64,000 nucleotides of DNA from Rhodobacteraceae bacterium D3-12 (GTDB lineage Bacteria; Pseudomonadota; Alphaproteobacteria; Rhodobacterales; Rhodobacteraceae): NCBI GenBank assembly GCA_025916135.1, contig CP104793.1, forward strand, positions 4,005,001 through 4,069,000, in the 5' to 3' direction. This document shows positions 10,133 to 18,919 of the stretch, piece by piece (the stretch's first letter is position 1; each line of letters opens with the position of its first letter). The position numbers and the translations under genes were made by a program. Under the pieces are notes generated by a model, which saw nothing but the letters and a program-made list of their open reading frames with translations, did not search any database and was not told the DNA's origin.

Positions 10133-11904
10133 GCGTCTGGCACCCCGGCGGTTTCGGTGGTCTGCTCTGATGATGCGCTGGCTTCGATTTCTTCGACGAG
10201 CCCTGCCACCGTTCTAAAGAGCGGCGCGCGCGAGCGTGCGACCGGTCCCAAGACCTCGATCTTCCAGCCGCGATCACGGGCGATCCGGCAGGCATCCATG
10301 ATCTGACGGTTAAGCCGCATGGTGTTGATGGACCAGAGGCCAGCCCATTCTTGCGGATCGGTCTGAAGGCCGGCCCAGTCGATGACGAACCGTCCCGGCG
10401 CACCAACGGCAAGATTTGCCAGCAAGCTGGAGCGGGTTGCGCGGATCACATTGGCACCGGTTTCATGCGTGGCAGGGCCGATCGCGACGACCTGTTCATT
10501 TGCCCGCCCGGAATGCATGGCAACCTGCGGCAGGATGCGAACATCAAAGCCCGTCGCCGCTGCTTCTGTTCCGACGGAGGGGCCAACCGCCGCCCCCATA
10601 TCAAGCATCTCTGCGATTGGGGGATGTTCCTGCATTGCCGCCGTTAGAAGCCGCGACATCGGGGCCACGCGGCGAGTCCAGTGGATCGACGATTTCAACG
10701 AATTCATCGTCGACGGGTGGCCGCCGTGAAGCAAGGTATCGGCAACCATATCAGCCAGACCGTCAAGGTCACCCTGGGTGAACAAGCTGGCGTGGATATC
10801 GCGCGCGATTTCATCCAGCGGGGGCATGTCGGTCATGAAAACCGGCACGCCAAAGCTGGCGGCTGTATAGGGTTTCAACGGCGCGACCAGTTCGGTCACG
10901 ATGCTGCGGTGGCGGGGCATGATCATCGCGTCGAGCAGCCCGTAGTAAGCCCCGATTTTGTCTTGCGAGACCTGCGGCACGAAATGCACATGGCTCTCAA
11001 GCCCTTCGGCCTTGGCCTCGGTGTGCAGGCGCGTTTCGGTTGGCGTTTCATAAGCCGAACCGATCAGCCCCTTGGGCGCGCTTGACCCGATAATGGCGAG
11101 ATCGACGTCGATATCTTTGCTCCGCAGGCGCTTTAACAGCGGGATCAGGTCCGAGCTGCCTTCGTAGCCGCTGAGCGAGCCGATGTAGCCGAGAAGGAAG
11201 CGCGAAGAGCAGCCGATGTCCGCGCGGCTGACGCCCTTGGGGATGGGCCCCGGTGTGGAGACGCCATTGGGGACGAGGTGTATCTTGTCAGCGGGCAGGC
11301 CGCGGCGCACCAGTTCGTCGCGCATGGACTGGTTGAGGGTAAAGACCGCGCGCGCCGCCTTGGCGATGCGCAGGTCGTTATCGCGGTTACGGTTATAATC
11401 TTCGCTGTCTTCATAGCCCGGTTCAAGCGCGGCGCGGCTCATCTCCCAAAAGCCACGTTGCTCGTAAAAGAACGGCACGCCCCAGCGGCGCGCAGCGTAT
11501 TGAACCGGCTCGGCGTTTTCCCAGTTGGACACGCCCAGCACGATGCCGGGGCGATAAGTTTCAAACGCCTCGACCAGTACGTTTTCAGCAATCCGGATGC
11601 GCGCGCGCGGGGTCACGCCGGGTTGGTAGCGCCCCGGCAGGAAAACATAGCGCACGCCGTCGATCACCTGTTCGGTTTTGACTTTGACAGTCGGGTCGAA
11701 CCCTTCGATGTCCCACGGGCGTCCGGGGCGGTTGAACACGATAATGTCGTGGCCTGCGGATTTGAGCGCGCGGGCGATTTCATGGGTGCGCACTGCATAG
11801 CCATCGCTTGAGTAGGGCAAACTGTGATCGACCACATAAGCGATCCGACGTGGCAGACACCAATCTTTGGGGCTTCTTTGCGATACCATATTCGGTCTAA
11901 CCAC
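10129..11904 (-). CDS. GT4-family glycosyltransferase with C-terminal extension
   Basis: A 591-residue protein. RIAYVVDHSLPYSSDGYAVRTHEIARALKSAGHD is typical of the GT4 N-terminal domain (quoted parts: VVDHSLPYSSDGYAVRT). FLLGYIGSLSGYEGSSDLIPLL near residue 240 opens the C-terminal Rossmann domain, and the donor site region is LVAPLKPYTAASFGVPVFMTD around 345-365. After about residue 430 an extra domain of some 150 residues follows that I do not recognise (GRFVIDWAGLQTDPQEWAG). Start: an ATG at 11904 overlaps the upstream gene by 8 bp; an ATG at 11889 would leave a 7-bp gap. It lies in the glycan operon between the tag protein and the two-unit glycosyltransferase. Confidence 0.82.
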   Translation of the reverse strand: MVRPNMVSQRSPKDWCLPRRIAYVVDHSLPYSSDGYAVRTHEIARALKSAGHDIIVFNRPGRPWDIEGFDPTVKVKTEQVIDGVRYVFLPGRYQPGVTPRARIRIAENVLVEAFETYRPGIVLGVSNWENAEPVQYAARRWGVPFFYEQRGFWEMSRAALEPGYEDSEDYNRNRDNDLRIAKAARAVFTLNQSMRDELVRRGLPADKIHLVPNGVSTPGPIPKGVSRADIGCSSRFLLGYIGSLSGYEGSSDLIPLLKRLRSKDIDVDLAIIGSSAPKGLIGSAYETPTETRLHTEAKAEGLESHVHFVPQVSQDKIGAYYGLLDAMIMPRHRSIVTELVAPLKPYTAASFGVPVFMTDMPPLDEIARDIHASLFTQGDLDGLADMVADTLLHGGHPSTMNSLKSSIHWTRRVAPMSRLLTAAMQEHPPIAEMLDMGAAVGPSVGTEAAATGFDVRILPQVAMHSGRANEQVVAIGPATHETGANVIRATRSSLLANLAVGAPGRFVIDWAGLQTDPQEWAGLWSINTMRLNRQIMDACRIARDRGWKIEVLGPVARSRAPLFRTVAGLVEEIEASASSEQTTETAGVPDA

Positions 11905-12400
11905 CGAGATGCGGCATTTCGGGGCGAATAGAGCGCCCTTCTGCGTTGCCTGCCATCACGTAGTGCACCAGTGGATTGATGTCATTCTGTTCAATGTCCG
12001 GATAGAGGTGCAAATAATGCGCCGTGTCAAAATGGGGGCCGGGGTTGCGCCGCTCGCGAATTGCGAAGGTCGTGAAATGCTCGGCGGGGTCAGCCCCACC
12101 GCTGGCAACATCGGGATAGGTTTTGAGATACCAGTCGGCATCAAACAACGCGCATTCGCGCACCACTTTCAGGTCGCGCCGGCGGCGCAGGCGCGGCACA
12201 AGACGCATGGCCAGACGCACAAGCGCATTCGCCCGTGGCGGGCGCATCATAACCAGCGGCGGCTGTGCGCGCAGTTGCTGAAGCTCCTGTTCGAGCGTGG
12301 TTTTATCGGTGTAAAGCGTCTCAATACGGGATTGTAGTTTTGCCATCGTTTCCGGCAAATCAGCGCTTAAAGCGAAACGTGGGCTGGTGGCACGGGTCAT
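11897..12400 (-). CDS. Small protein made of a coiled-coil, a basic segment and the shared WY-YPDV module
   Basis: A 167-residue protein with no enzyme domain. Residues 15-46 look like a short coiled coil (KLQSRIETLYTDKTTLEQEL). Residues 55-78 are strongly basic (LVRLAMRLVPRLRRRRDLK), which could bind membrane or another protein. Residues 84-157 are the module FDADWYLKTYPDV...HF...ERRNPGPHFD...LYPDI...NPLVHYVMAG...EGR, seen in five other proteins of this window. It is the first gene of the leftward glycan operon. Having the module alone suggests an adaptor or scaffold role; this is inference. The start could also be the ATG at 12346, which would widen the gap to the divergent gene from 45 to 99 bp. 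Confidence 0.7.
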   Translation of the reverse strand: MTRATSPRFALSADLPETMAKLQSRIETLYTDKTTLEQELQQLRAQPPLVMMRPPRANALVRLAMRLVPRLRRRRDLKVVRECALFDADWYLKTYPDVASGGADPAEHFTTFAIRERRNPGPHFDTAHYLHLYPDIEQNDINPLVHYVMAGNAEGRSIRPEMPHLGG

Positions 12401-12445
12401 GAACTGTAACAGACTTTAAGGATGCGCTTTTAGAAAGGGAATCAT

Positions 12446-15382
12446 TTGAGATTAACTGGCATTATTAGGTTTGGAAGTAAAGGAGACTGGCGCTCTCGAC
12501 TTTCTCGACTCGGCGCGGAGTTTAGGGCGGTTGTTTTTCGCGACCTGCCTGTTGCGCGATGCCATTTTGACCCCGATTGGTATCTTGCCGCCTATCCCGA
12601 TGTTGCCCTGTCCGGGCGTGATCCGTGGCAGCATTATCGACGGCATGGGTGGCGCGAGGGGCGGCTTCCTACGTTGATGCCGGCGGTTTGGCGTGAACGG
12701 GATCTGCGCCGTGGTTTGCTGGAAGATGGCGGTGCGGAACTGCAAGAGATGGCACGCGGCGGGACCGGGGCGAATGCCATTCACGCCGCGATTGCCTGTG
12801 CCCGGATCGCGGCACGCGAAGGCGATTGGCAGACGGCGCATGGCTGGCTTGAGGGGCTTGATCCAAGTCGCGATCTGATCGGGCTTGGCGGTCAGGCCGA
12901 TCCGGTACTGCTTGGCATTGAGGCGGCGATAGAGGCCCGTGTTTTTATGCGCGCTCAGGCCTGTCTGGTTGCGGCGCGGCGTGCGTTTGGGGCGTTGCCG
13001 GATATTGCGCTCGCCGAGGCCAACATGATTGCGGCGCGTGGTGGGACAGAGACAGAATGGGGCAAGCCGCTTGCGCGGGTGTTCAGACGTGGCGGGTTGG
13101 TCGGTGTCGCATTGGCCGGTTCTGAGCATAAGCCGAAACCGGAGCCTGCGTTTGATCGGTTGCGCCCTATAAAGGCACCGCGCCCCTGTGGACAGGGTGG
13201 CCCGTTGGTCAGCGTGATTGTCCCGGCCCGCGATGCCGCCGCCACCATTGCCACGGCTCTGAACAGTCTGACGGCGCAAAGCTGGCAGTCGCTGGAAATT
13301 CTTGTCGTTGACAATGGCTCGCGGGATGACACCGCCAATGTGGTGGCCTCCTGTGCCGCCCGCGACCCGCGCATTCGGCTTTTGGATGGCGCGGCAGAGC
13401 CGGGTGCCTATGCGGCACGCAATATCGGCATGCAAAACGCGAGCGGTGCGTTTCTGAGCGTTCTGGACGCCGACGATTGGGCGCACCCCCAACGCATCGC
13501 AGAGCAGGTCGGGCTGTTGCTGACGCAGCCCGACGCTGTGGCCTGCATTGCGGATTGGGTGCGCACGACGCCCGACATGCGCTTTGCCCGCTGGTGGCAG
13601 GATGACGGGTATGTCCACCCGGATCTGTCCTCGCTTATGATCCGCGCCGAGGTGCTGACGCGGTTGGGCTTTTGGGATCGGGTCCGTGCCGGGGCCGATA
13701 GCGAGTATTTTGACAGGATCGAGGCGATGTTCGGCGCCGCAGCGATCTTGCGCTGTCAGCCGAGAAGGCCGCTGGGCTTTGGACGGCTACATCCCGCGTC
13801 ATTGACGCAGAGCACAGAGACGCGGATCGACAGCCTTATCCACGGGGCGCGGCGCAGTTATGTGCAGCAGGCCCGCCGATGGCACCGGAGCGTGACGGAG
13901 GGGGCTGAAAGGAAAGAGAGCACAGGGACCGCGGCATTGCCGCTTCCTGCCCGGCCCGAACGGCGGCCCTTTCCCGTGCCTGCCGCGCTGGCGCTTGATC
14001 CGAGCGATCCCGATGCCGCCATCGGCGATGATCTGGCAAGCGCCGGGATTTACGACGACGACTGGTATCTGCGCAGCTATCCCGATTTGCGTGAACATGA
14101 CACCGACGGGCTTGAGCATTACCTAACCAAAGGGGCCGCTGAGGGCCGTGATCCGGGGCCGTATTTCAGCACTTCGGGCTATGCCATGGCGCAGGGTATC
14201 GCGCCGCAAGAGGCGGCGCAGCATTACCTGTCCCTTGGGCGTGCGGCAGGGTTGCCCCCCCTGCCCGTCTGGACCGGCGCGCGGCCAGCGGCGAAACCGG
14301 GGCGGCATGTCATGGTCTTTGGCCATCAAGCAGGCCCTGCCCTGTTTGGTGCCGAGCGCTGCCTTTTGAGCACGCTTGATCGCGCCCTTGAGGCCGGGTT
14401 GACCCCCACGGTCGTGCTGCCGCGCCTGCTGGATGAGGGCTATCTCGCGGCGCTTTTGGAGCGCAGCGCGGCGGTGCATGTGCTGCCCTATGGCTGGCGC
14501 TTTGGCGGGGTTGCGCCGGACGCGCGCACGCTGAACAGGCTGAGCCGGTTGATTCGTGACAGCGGCGCGGTCGAGGTGCATCAAAACACCTGCGTCTTGG
14601 ACGCGCCCTTGCGCGCTGCGCGTCTGGCCGGGGTGCCGTCTGTTTTGCATGTGCATGAGCTACCGCAGACCGATCCGCGTCTTTGTGCCGATCTGGGTCA
14701 GAGTGCGGCCTCCCTGCGCGACACGCTTTTGGCAGAAGCCGACCGCTTCGTCGTGCCATCCGAGGCGGTCAAGGACTGGCTCGGCGCGCCGCAAGAGCGG
14801 TGTCTGATCCTGCCCAATCGCGCCGATCTGGGGTTGTTCGACCTGCCAATTGCGCCCGATAACCCGCCGCGCGTCGCCCTGATCGGAAGCATGACGCGCC
14901 GCAAGGGGGTGCAGGACATGCTGGCGGTTGCACGGCGCCTTGCCCAGAACGGCCCCGCCGCCGAATTCCGCTTTATCGGGCCGGAAAGCTCCGATCTCAA
15001 CCGGCTCGGCCCGCTTCCGGCGAACCTGCGGCATATGGGGTATGCGCCCTCGCCGCGCGACGCCCTGCTGCAGGCCGACATCGTGCTGAGCCTAAGCCAT
15101 GTGGCCGAAAGTTTCGGCATGAGCGTGCTTGAAGCGCTGAGCGCCGGGCGGCCCGTTGTCTGTTACGATCACGGTCATCCTCCGAAACTGCTTGGCGCGC
15201 CCGGACCCGATGGGCAGCGGCCCGGCGGTATCGTAGTGTCGCGCGGTGCGCCCGAGGCCGTGGCCGATGCGCTGCGCGCTTGGCTGTCAGATCCGGCGGC
15301 ACTGCGCGCGGCCTCCGTCCGGGCCCGCGACCATGCGAAAGCCATGGCCCGAGATGAGCCGCAAGGGGTGTTTCGCGCCTAA
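12446..15382 (+). CDS. GT2-GT4 fusion glycosyltransferase with two WY-YPDV modules
   Basis: A 978-residue protein. Residues about 38-76 carry a half module ([13 protein letters not shown]...[11 protein letters not shown]). About 250-430 is a GT2 domain ([42 protein letters not shown] as the DXD region). About 530-608 is a second module ([13 protein letters not shown]...[17 protein letters not shown]). About 615-970 is a GT4 domain ([36 protein letters not shown] as donor site). It starts with TTG preceded by AGAAAGGGA. It is divergent from the tag-protein operon across only 45 bp, so the two units may share regulation. Two transferase activities in one chain imply consecutive sugar additions. 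wecB follows after 115 bp. Confidence 0.82.
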   Translation: MRLTGIIRFGSKGDWRSRLSRLGAEFRAVVFRDLPVARCHFDPDWYLAAYPDVALSGRDPWQHYRRHGWREGRLPTLMPAVWRERDLRRGLLEDGGAELQEMARGGTGANAIHAAIACARIAAREGDWQTAHGWLEGLDPSRDLIGLGGQADPVLLGIEAAIEARVFMRAQACLVAARRAFGALPDIALAEANMIAARGGTETEWGKPLARVFRRGGLVGVALAGSEHKPKPEPAFDRLRPIKAPRPCGQGGPLVSVIVPARDAAATIATALNSLTAQSWQSLEILVVDNGSRDDTANVVASCAARDPRIRLLDGAAEPGAYAARNIGMQNASGAFLSVLDADDWAHPQRIAEQVGLLLTQPDAVACIADWVRTTPDMRFARWWQDDGYVHPDLSSLMIRAEVLTRLGFWDRVRAGADSEYFDRIEAMFGAAAILRCQPRRPLGFGRLHPASLTQSTETRIDSLIHGARRSYVQQARRWHRSVTEGAERKESTGTAALPLPARPERRPFPVPAALALDPSDPDAAIGDDLASAGIYDDDWYLRSYPDLREHDTDGLEHYLTKGAAEGRDPGPYFSTSGYAMAQGIAPQEAAQHYLSLGRAAGLPPLPVWTGARPAAKPGRHVMVFGHQAGPALFGAERCLLSTLDRALEAGLTPTVVLPRLLDEGYLAALLERSAAVHVLPYGWRFGGVAPDARTLNRLSRLIRDSGAVEVHQNTCVLDAPLRAARLAGVPSVLHVHELPQTDPRLCADLGQSAASLRDTLLAEADRFVVPSEAVKDWLGAPQERCLILPNRADLGLFDLPIAPDNPPRVALIGSMTRRKGVQDMLAVARRLAQNGPAAEFRFIGPESSDLNRLGPLPANLRHMGYAPSPRDALLQADIVLSLSHVAESFGMSVLEALSAGRPVVCYDHGHPPKLLGAPGPDGQRPGGIVVSRGAPEAVADALRAWLSDPAALRAASVRARDHAKAMARDEPQGVFRA

Positions 15383-15497
15383 AAATGAGCCGCTCCCGCC
15401 CTCGAACCCGCTTTGCACACAGGGTTTTGGGTTGCAAAATACCCAATATACCGGCAGGACGCAGACATATTCAGAAAGACTTAGGCGAGATTTCGTT

Positions 15498-16616
15498 GTG
15501 AAATTCCTGATAGTATTCGGCACGCGTCCAGAGGCGATCAAGATGGCTCCGGTTGTGAAGCGTTTGCAGGGTATTGCGGGGCTTGAGGTTGATGTCTGTG
15601 TGACGGCACAGCACCGCGAGATGCTGGATCAGGTCTTGCGGTTGTTCGACATCACGCCGGAGTTTGATCTCAACATCATGAAGCCGGGGCAGGACCTGAC
15701 GGATATCACCGCCAGCATCCTTGTGGCGCTGCGCGATATTCTGGCCGAGGGCGGCTATGACCGGCTGTTGGTGCATGGCGACACGACCACCACGATGGCC
15801 GCGGCTTTGGCCGGGTTTTACGCGCAGGTGCCGGTGGGCCATGTCGAGGCCGGGCTGCGCACCGGCGACATCTATGCGCCCTGGCCCGAAGAGATGAACC
15901 GCTCGCTTGTCGGGCGCATCGCGGCCCAGCATTTCGCCCCGACCGAGACCGCCCGCGCCGCCCTTCTGGCCGAGAATGTCGCCGACGAGACGATCGTCGT
16001 CACCGGCAACACCGTGATCGACGCGCTGCAGGACGTGGTGGCGCGGTTCGATGCCGATGACGCGCTGGATGCAGAGATGCGCGCGCGCTTTCCGTTTCTG
16101 GATGACGCCCGCCGCATGGTGCTGGTCACCGGCCACCGCCGCGAGAACTTTGGCCAGGGGTTCGAGAACATCTGCAACGCGCTCAAAGCGGTCAGCCAAG
16201 AGGCCAATGTCCAGATCGTTTACCCCGTGCATCTGAACCCCAATGTGCAGGCGCCGGTGAAGCGCATTCTGGGCGATGCTGGCGATGTGCATCTGATCGA
16301 GCCGCAGGATTACCTGCCGTTTGTCTGGCTGATGCGGCGGGCGCATATCATCGTCACCGACAGCGGCGGCGTGCAGGAAGAGGCCCCCAGCCTCGGCAAG
16401 CCCGTGCTGGTGATGCGCAACACCACCGAGCGCCCCGAGGCGGTGGCCGCCGGCACCGTGCGCCTTGTCGGCACCGACCCCGAGACAATCCGCGCCGAGG
16501 CGCTGCGGCTGTTGCGGGACGACGCCGCCCATGCCGAGATGGCCCGTGCGCTCAACCCCTATGGCGATGGCCGCGCCGCCGAGCGGATCGCCGCCGCGCT
16601 GACTGCTGACATGTGA
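15498..16616 (+). CDS. wecB: UDP-N-acetylglucosamine 2-epimerase (copy 1, intact)
   Basis: Cytosolic enzyme that interconverts UDP-GlcNAc and UDP-ManNAc, the first step towards UDP-ManNAcA. The protein is 372 residues, the usual length. It begins [19 protein letters not shown] (start GTG at 15498) and carries [35 protein letters not shown] and [20 protein letters not shown], all diagnostic of the nonhydrolysing epimerase. wecC follows after 56 bp, so both enzymes are made together. From codon 4 onward the gene is almost identical to 39310-40420. Confidence 0.95.
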   Translation: MKFLIVFGTRPEAIKMAPVVKRLQGIAGLEVDVCVTAQHREMLDQVLRLFDITPEFDLNIMKPGQDLTDITASILVALRDILAEGGYDRLLVHGDTTTTMAAALAGFYAQVPVGHVEAGLRTGDIYAPWPEEMNRSLVGRIAAQHFAPTETARAALLAENVADETIVVTGNTVIDALQDVVARFDADDALDAEMRARFPFLDDARRMVLVTGHRRENFGQGFENICNALKAVSQEANVQIVYPVHLNPNVQAPVKRILGDAGDVHLIEPQDYLPFVWLMRRAHIIVTDSGGVQEEAPSLGKPVLVMRNTTERPEAVAAGTVRLVGTDPETIRAEALRLLRDDAAHAEMARALNPYGDGRAAERIAAALTADM

Positions 16617-17942
16617 TTTACACGCTTCTTTAACCCAGCCCGTTTACTTATCCCCGAAAGGACCTTTTCCAGATGTTCGAGCGTATTTCGATGATCGGAT
16701 TGGGCTATATCGGCCTGCCCACTGCTGCGCTGTTTGCGGCCTATGGCCACCGGGTGATCGGTGTGGATGTGTCGCCGCATGTGGTCGACACGATCAACGC
16801 CGGCAAGATCCACATCGTCGAGCCCGAGCTTGACGGTCTGGTCCACAAGGCGGTGCGCGAAGGCATGCTATCCGCCAGCCTGACGCCGGAACCGGCGGAT
16901 GCGTTTATCATCGCCGTGCCGACCCCGTTCAAGGCGGGTTATGAGCCCGATCTCAGCTATATTGAATCCGCCGCCGCGATGATCGCCCCGGTGCTGGCGC
17001 CCGGCAACATTGTGATCCTCGAAAGCACCTCGCCGATTGGCGCGACCCAGCAGATGGCCGAATGGCTGGCCGAGGCGCGTCCCGACCTCAGCTTTCCGCA
17101 GACCGCGGGCGATGCGGCGGATGTGCAGGTGGCGCATTGCCCAGAGCGGGTGCTGCCCGGCCATGTGGTGCGCGAGCTGGTCGAGAACGACCGCATCATT
17201 GGCGGCATGAGCGCCCGCGCGACCGAGATGGCGACCGCCATGTACAAGCTGGTGGTCAAGGGCGATTGCATTGCCACCGACGCCAAAACCGCCGAGATGT
17301 GCAAGCTGGTCGAGAACTCCTCGCGCGATGTGCAGATCGCCTTTGCCAACGAGCTCAGCATCATTTGCGACAAGTTCGACATCGATGTCTGGGAGCTGAT
17401 CAGCCTCGCCAACCGCCACCCGAGGGTCAATATCCTGCAACCGGGGGCCGGTGTGGGCGGGCACTGCATTGCGGTCGATCCGTGGTTCATCGTCGCCTCC
17501 GCCCCGGAGGAGGCCAAGCTGATCCATGCCGCGCGGCTGGGCAATGATGCCAAGCCCGATTGGGTGCTGGCCAAGGGCAAATCGGCGGTGATGGATGTGC
17601 TGTCAGCCAACCCGTCGCGCGCGATGGGCGATATCAAGGTGGCCTGCCTTGGCCTCGCCTTCAAACCCGACATCGACGACCTGCGCGAGAGCCCCGCGCT
17701 CGACATCACCCGCCGCTTTGGCGAGATCGGCTGTCAGGTGCTCGCGGTCGAACCACATATCGACACGCTGCCCGCAACCCTCGACGGGCTGCCCATCACC
17801 CTGACCCCACTGGACGACGCCATCAACGCCGCCGATGTGATCTGCGTCCTCGTCAAACACTCCGCGTTCGAAACCCTCAAAGACGCAATCCCAAACACCA
17901 AACCAATCGTCGATGTCGTCGGAATTTAAGACGGGGAAAGGC
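15508..17942 (+). repeat. 2.4-kb near-identical direct repeat, copy 1 (wecB-wecC)
   Basis: This 2435-bp block matches 39310-41747 with only about a dozen substitutions, a 2-bp and a 1-bp length difference. It begins at codon 4 of wecB and ends 13 bp past the wecC stop codon, so it reaches into the start of the overlapping lyase-fold gene. The flanks of the two copies are unrelated. Both copies lie in the same orientation, 23.8 kb apart. Confidence 0.95.
16673..17929 (+). CDS. wecC: UDP-N-acetyl-D-mannosamine dehydrogenase (copy 1)
   Basis: Two-step NAD-dependent oxidation of UDP-ManNAc to UDP-ManNAcA. 418 residues, normal. The NAD site is SMIGLGYIGLPTAALFAAYG at residues 6-25; the central helix carries KLVENSSRDVQIAFANELS; the catalytic cysteine lies in GAGVGGHCIAVDPWF near residues 258-272; the C-terminal domain has LAFKPDIDDLRESPALDI. 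A Shine-Dalgarno-like GAAAGGA precedes the ATG. The partner copy at 40478-41734 differs by only one residue (His versus Asn near position 361). It partners with wecB immediately upstream. Confidence 0.95.
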   Translation: MFERISMIGLGYIGLPTAALFAAYGHRVIGVDVSPHVVDTINAGKIHIVEPELDGLVHKAVREGMLSASLTPEPADAFIIAVPTPFKAGYEPDLSYIESAAAMIAPVLAPGNIVILESTSPIGATQQMAEWLAEARPDLSFPQTAGDAADVQVAHCPERVLPGHVVRELVENDRIIGGMSARATEMATAMYKLVVKGDCIATDAKTAEMCKLVENSSRDVQIAFANELSIICDKFDIDVWELISLANRHPRVNILQPGAGVGGHCIAVDPWFIVASAPEEAKLIHAARLGNDAKPDWVLAKGKSAVMDVLSANPSRAMGDIKVACLGLAFKPDIDDLRESPALDITRRFGEIGCQVLAVEPHIDTLPATLDGLPITLTPLDDAINAADVICVLVKHSAFETLKDAIPNTKPIVDVVGI

Positions 17943-18713
17943 GCTGGAGCGCGGGCTAGGGTGAGCCGTTTTCCCGGCGCGATCCGCGCTTTTGCATCGG
18001 TGTTGCTGTTGTTGTGCCTTGCGCTCCCCCTTGGGGCGGATGTCACCTATTACCATATGACATTTGATCAGCTGCGCCCGGTTGCGGGCGGGTTTGAAGA
18101 GCGCGGCAAACGCTATCCTTTTCGCCGTGATGGCGGGGGCGCGGCGCTGGCCACCCGGCGCGACGCGCGCATTGGCTCGACGGTTCTGGTGCTGAAAACC
18201 GACCCGACCCCGCCCGGCGCAGACCGGGACCGTGCCGAAGTTCAGATCCATAGTGGTATCTCATGGCGGCGCGACTGGGTTGCCTCGCTTCGGTTTCGTA
18301 TTCCCGATCACACCTCTGTCGTGGCCGACTGGCAGACATTGATGCAATGTCCGCAAGTGGGCAACGATCTGCCGCCGCCGATCTCGGTCGATTTGGAGCC
18401 GGATGGGCGGATTTCGCTGGTGGTGCGCTCGGAACGCGATGTGCATGAGATTATCTGGTCCGCGCCCCTGCCCCGCGGACGCTGGAGCACTCTGGCGCTT
18501 GGGTTTCGCATGGGTGCCGATGGTCGCGCGCGGCTCTGGCTGGATGGACGGAAAATGGTTGATGTTCGCTTGCCACTGGGATGGGTTGAGGCTGAAGAGC
18601 TCTGTGTTTTGAAAACCGGCATCTATCGTGCGCCGTCGCCCAATCCGTTCGAGCTTCACCTTGACGATGTGACACTTGGCGACAGTTATACCGGCACGCG
18701 CCTCCCAAAGTGA
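17913..18713 (+). CDS. Secreted polysaccharide-lyase-fold protein (heparin-lyase-like)
   Basis: A 266-residue protein with a hydrophobic signal segment (FASVLLLLCLALPLGA, about residues 27-42) and a single beta-jelly-roll of the Polysacc_lyase (heparin lyase I-like) type. Signs are GADRDRAEVQIHSG, WRRDWVASLRFRIPD, ADWQTLMQCPQ and, near the end, GIYRAP...ELHLDDVTLGD. It probably acts in the periplasm or outside, trimming or binding the polymer made by the surrounding genes; such lyases are common in polysaccharide export loci. The ATG at 17913 lies inside wecC; a GTG at 17961 keeps the signal segment and is an alternative. Activity is uncertain because the catalytic residues are not diagnostic by eye. 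Confidence 0.68.
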   Translation: MSSEFKTGKGAGARARVSRFPGAIRAFASVLLLLCLALPLGADVTYYHMTFDQLRPVAGGFEERGKRYPFRRDGGGAALATRRDARIGSTVLVLKTDPTPPGADRDRAEVQIHSGISWRRDWVASLRFRIPDHTSVVADWQTLMQCPQVGNDLPPPISVDLEPDGRISLVVRSERDVHEIIWSAPLPRGRWSTLALGFRMGADGRARLWLDGRKMVDVRLPLGWVEAEELCVLKTGIYRAPSPNPFELHLDDVTLGDSYTGTRLPK

Positions 18714-18919
18714 ATTCAGGGACCGCCGAGCCAGTCGGAGCGAAAGCGGCGTTGAATAGGTCGAAACTTTGGCCTTGGCCGCTAGTGAATTGCCAAGAGT
18801 GTCCGGTGCGATGTGACCCGACACAAAGCGCCCGGAATTTGGAACGCGCCCAGCCGGTAGAATGAGTAAAACAGCACCTGACAGTTGCCCTAAAGTGGTC
18901 TAAAAGTCGGAAAATCCCT

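Noticed and set aside
15471-16532. 353-residue leftward frame opposite wecB (and its twin at 39431-40336)
   Set aside because: It is the antisense of a diagnostic WecB sequence; it recurs in copy 2 only because the DNA is duplicated.
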